A DNA stretch of 7,118 nucleotides from an uncultured Flavobacteriales bacterium. GTDB taxonomy: Bacteria > Bacteroidota > Bacteroidia > Flavobacteriales_D > Sanyastnellaceae. The stretch is from NCBI GenBank assembly GCA_937897625.1, contig CALCNZ010000296.1, positions 1 to 7,118 on the forward strand. Reading direction: 5' to 3'. This document shows positions 5,793-7,118 of the stretch, one piece after another. Each line of letters opens with the position of its first letter. The first letter of the stretch is position 1. The notes beneath the pieces are model-generated. The model was given only the letters and a program-made list of their open reading frames with translations, was not told the origin of the DNA and ran no database searches. The position numbers and the translations under genes are program-made.

Positions 5793-7118
5793 TTAGGGGT
5801 TCTTAGAATCGATGGGTAAAGTTATAAGAAAAGTTGTGCCTTCGTTTGCAATACTTGTGAACGAAAGGTTTCCGCTGTGCTCGCCCACAATTCCTGCGAC
5901 AATGCCTAGACCAAGTCCCGTGCCTTCTCCAACCTCTTTTGTGGTGAAGAAAGGTTCAAAAATTTTGCTTTGAATATCAATTGGAATACCATTTCCATTG
6001 TCTTGAATTTCAACACAAATTTTATTATCGTTCAAGAATGAGCGGACGTTTATTATGCGATCTATTGGTTGTCTGCCGGGCAGTCGTGTAGCTTGAACGG
6101 CGTTAGTTACAAGATTCATGAACACTTGTGAAAGCTTGCCGGGGTAGCAGTTTATTTTCGGGATGTTTTCTCCTAACTCTACATTAAGGGTTACCTCTGC
6201 TTTTGTCATGTTTTTCATAACAACCAATGTTGAATTCAGGCATTCGTTAATGTCTGCTGAAACGAGTTCGTTTCTATCCATGCGTGAGAATACGCGAAGT
6301 CCTTTTACAATCTCTGCTGTTCGTTTGGATCCGTCTTCGATTCCGTTTAGTAGTTGCTGAATTTCTTGTTTGAGGTAATCAACATCGAGTTTCGTGTATT
6401 GCGTTTTCAGGTTGTTTACTTGTTCAAGCAAGTTTTTGTTTTCATCGATCAGAGCGAGTTGGGAGAGTAGTTCGAGGATTTCATCGATGTCTCTTTTTAG
6501 AGGTCCAACGTTAGATTGAACGAAGTTGATGGGGTTATTTATTTCATGAGCAATACCGGCTGTCATTTGTCCGATCGAGGCCAGCTTTTCCGACTCAACA
6601 AGTTGTTGTTGTGTCATTCGCAGGTTGTTCATGGCGCTGTGCAGTTCGGTATTTCTGTTTTCAAGATCGGCGGTTCTTTCGTGTACTTTTTTCTCGAGTT
6701 GAACATTTTGTTCCGTCACGAGTCTTTCATTTTCCTTCATGGCTATGAAAGCTTGATGTTGCGAAAGTTCTTTCTCTTGTTTCAGCACATTAATTCTATC
6801 TGCCAGTGCGAATGACAGCAAAAGAATCTCGACAACCGACCCCACAGGTAAGGCGAAATTTGTGAAGGCGTTGAAGGGGAGGATGCCGAAATTCCTAAGC
6901 GCATAAAGCGTTAGACCTAGGATGAAAATTATCCAAGCAATGATAAAATATCTTGCCGGTCTATACCCCTGCTTTATTGCTCGTAATGATGCGAAAATCA
7001 AAATAAGTGCTGATGAAGCTCCAACGTTTAATATAATTTGAGTTGTATTATGAAATCCCAAAAATGCCAATACTATAGCAACTAAATACAATAATTTAAA
7101 GAAGTTTAGAATTCGATT
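5793..7118 (-). CDS. 7TMR-DISM sensor histidine kinase, 5' end (N-terminus) off the right edge
   Basis: A membrane sensor kinase; 441 residues are visible and the frame is open to the window edge. The TTG at 7091 is only an internal leucine codon, so the true start is outside. Residues 10-105 of the fragment hold about four membrane helices. The stretch from RPARYF through LYALRNFG to LLLSFALADRIN is typical of the end of the 7TMR-DISM seven-helix domain. A signalling coiled coil follows (about 106-178). The DHp domain has SIGQMTAGIAHEINNP with the phospho-accepting His191, and its second helix reads VKGLRVFSRMD (261-271). The extended segment between the two DHp helices fits the HPK4-like class. 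The ATPase domain has the N box NLVTNAVQA (335-343), G1 DNGNGIP (373-379), F box FEPFFTTK (387-394) and G2 GEGTGLGLG (397-405), so it looks active. Family knowledge predicts an extracytoplasmic ligand-binding DISMED domain upstream. It is paired with the response regulator 5 nt downstream. Confidence 0.93.
   Translation of the reverse strand, partial: NRILNFFKLLYLVAIVLAFLGFHNTTQIILNVGASSALILIFASLRAIKQGYRPARYFIIAWIIFILGLTLYALRNFGILPFNAFTNFALPVGSVVEILLLSFALADRINVLKQEKELSQHQAFIAMKENERLVTEQNVQLEKKVHERTADLENRNTELHSAMNNLRMTQQQLVESEKLASIGQMTAGIAHEINNPINFVQSNVGPLKRDIDEILELLSQLALIDENKNLLEQVNNLKTQYTKLDVDYLKQEIQQLLNGIEDGSKRTAEIVKGLRVFSRMDRNELVSADINECLNSTLVVMKNMTKAEVTLNVELGENIPKINCYPGKLSQVFMNLVTNAVQATRLPGRQPIDRIINVRSFLNDNKICVEIQDNGNGIPIDIQSKIFEPFFTTKEVGEGTGLGLGIVAGIVGEHSGNLSFTSIANEGTTFLITLPIDSKNP

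Noticed and set aside
7089..7091. TTG as start codon of the histidine kinase
   Set aside because: The frame continues without a stop to the window edge, and the membrane domain visible is only the end of a seven-helix domain, so the gene must begin outside the window.
1..7118. Search for CRISPR arrays, insertion sequences, tRNA genes and phage or defence genes
   Set aside because: No regularly spaced repeats, transposase motifs, cloverleaf sequence or defence domain was seen; nearly all bases are accounted for by five housekeeping, transport and signalling genes.

Overview
The window looks like an ordinary chromosomal segment from a member of the Bacteroidota, most likely the Flavobacteriia side (phylum moderately sure, order a guess). 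The clues are a moderately AT-rich base composition, start codons without Shine-Dalgarno sequences at the usual spacing, upstream boxes resembling the Bacteroidota sigma consensus TAnnTTTG, a sensor kinase with the 7TMR-DISM membrane domain that is common in this phylum, and a stand-alone MMPL/RND-type exporter. No transposase, phage gene, CRISPR array, tRNA or rRNA was found.

Layout, left to right. The window opens inside guaB (IMP dehydrogenase, minus strand); the last part of the protein lies off the left edge. A 103-bp gap follows. It holds the terminator of the next minus-strand gene and, close behind it, a guaB promoter candidate. Next is gdhA (hexameric glutamate dehydrogenase, 449 residues, minus strand). 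A 115-bp divergent promoter region separates gdhA from a plus-strand gene for a 12-TM MMPL/RND-superfamily exporter of 837 residues. The exporter stop codon lies 5 bp from the stop codon of a minus-strand response regulator. The response regulator gene lies 5 nt downstream of a membrane histidine kinase gene, which is cut by the right edge of the window.

How the genes relate. guaB and gdhA are housekeeping genes of purine and nitrogen metabolism. They share a strand but appear to be separate transcription units. The kinase and response regulator form a tight two-gene operon and are very probably cognate partners; the regulator has a receiver domain plus a short helical tail and no recognisable DNA-binding domain. 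The exporter stands alone, with no periplasmic adaptor or outer-membrane channel gene beside it, and nothing in the window identifies its substrate.

The most unusual signal is a short sequence, ATTCGAAAA. It occurs twice around the guaB start and twice in front of the exporter start, and its TCGAAAA core also sits directly before the gdhA start. The palindrome TTCGAA is several-fold more frequent than composition predicts across the whole window. I found no convincing new biological system; the rest is well explained by known families.
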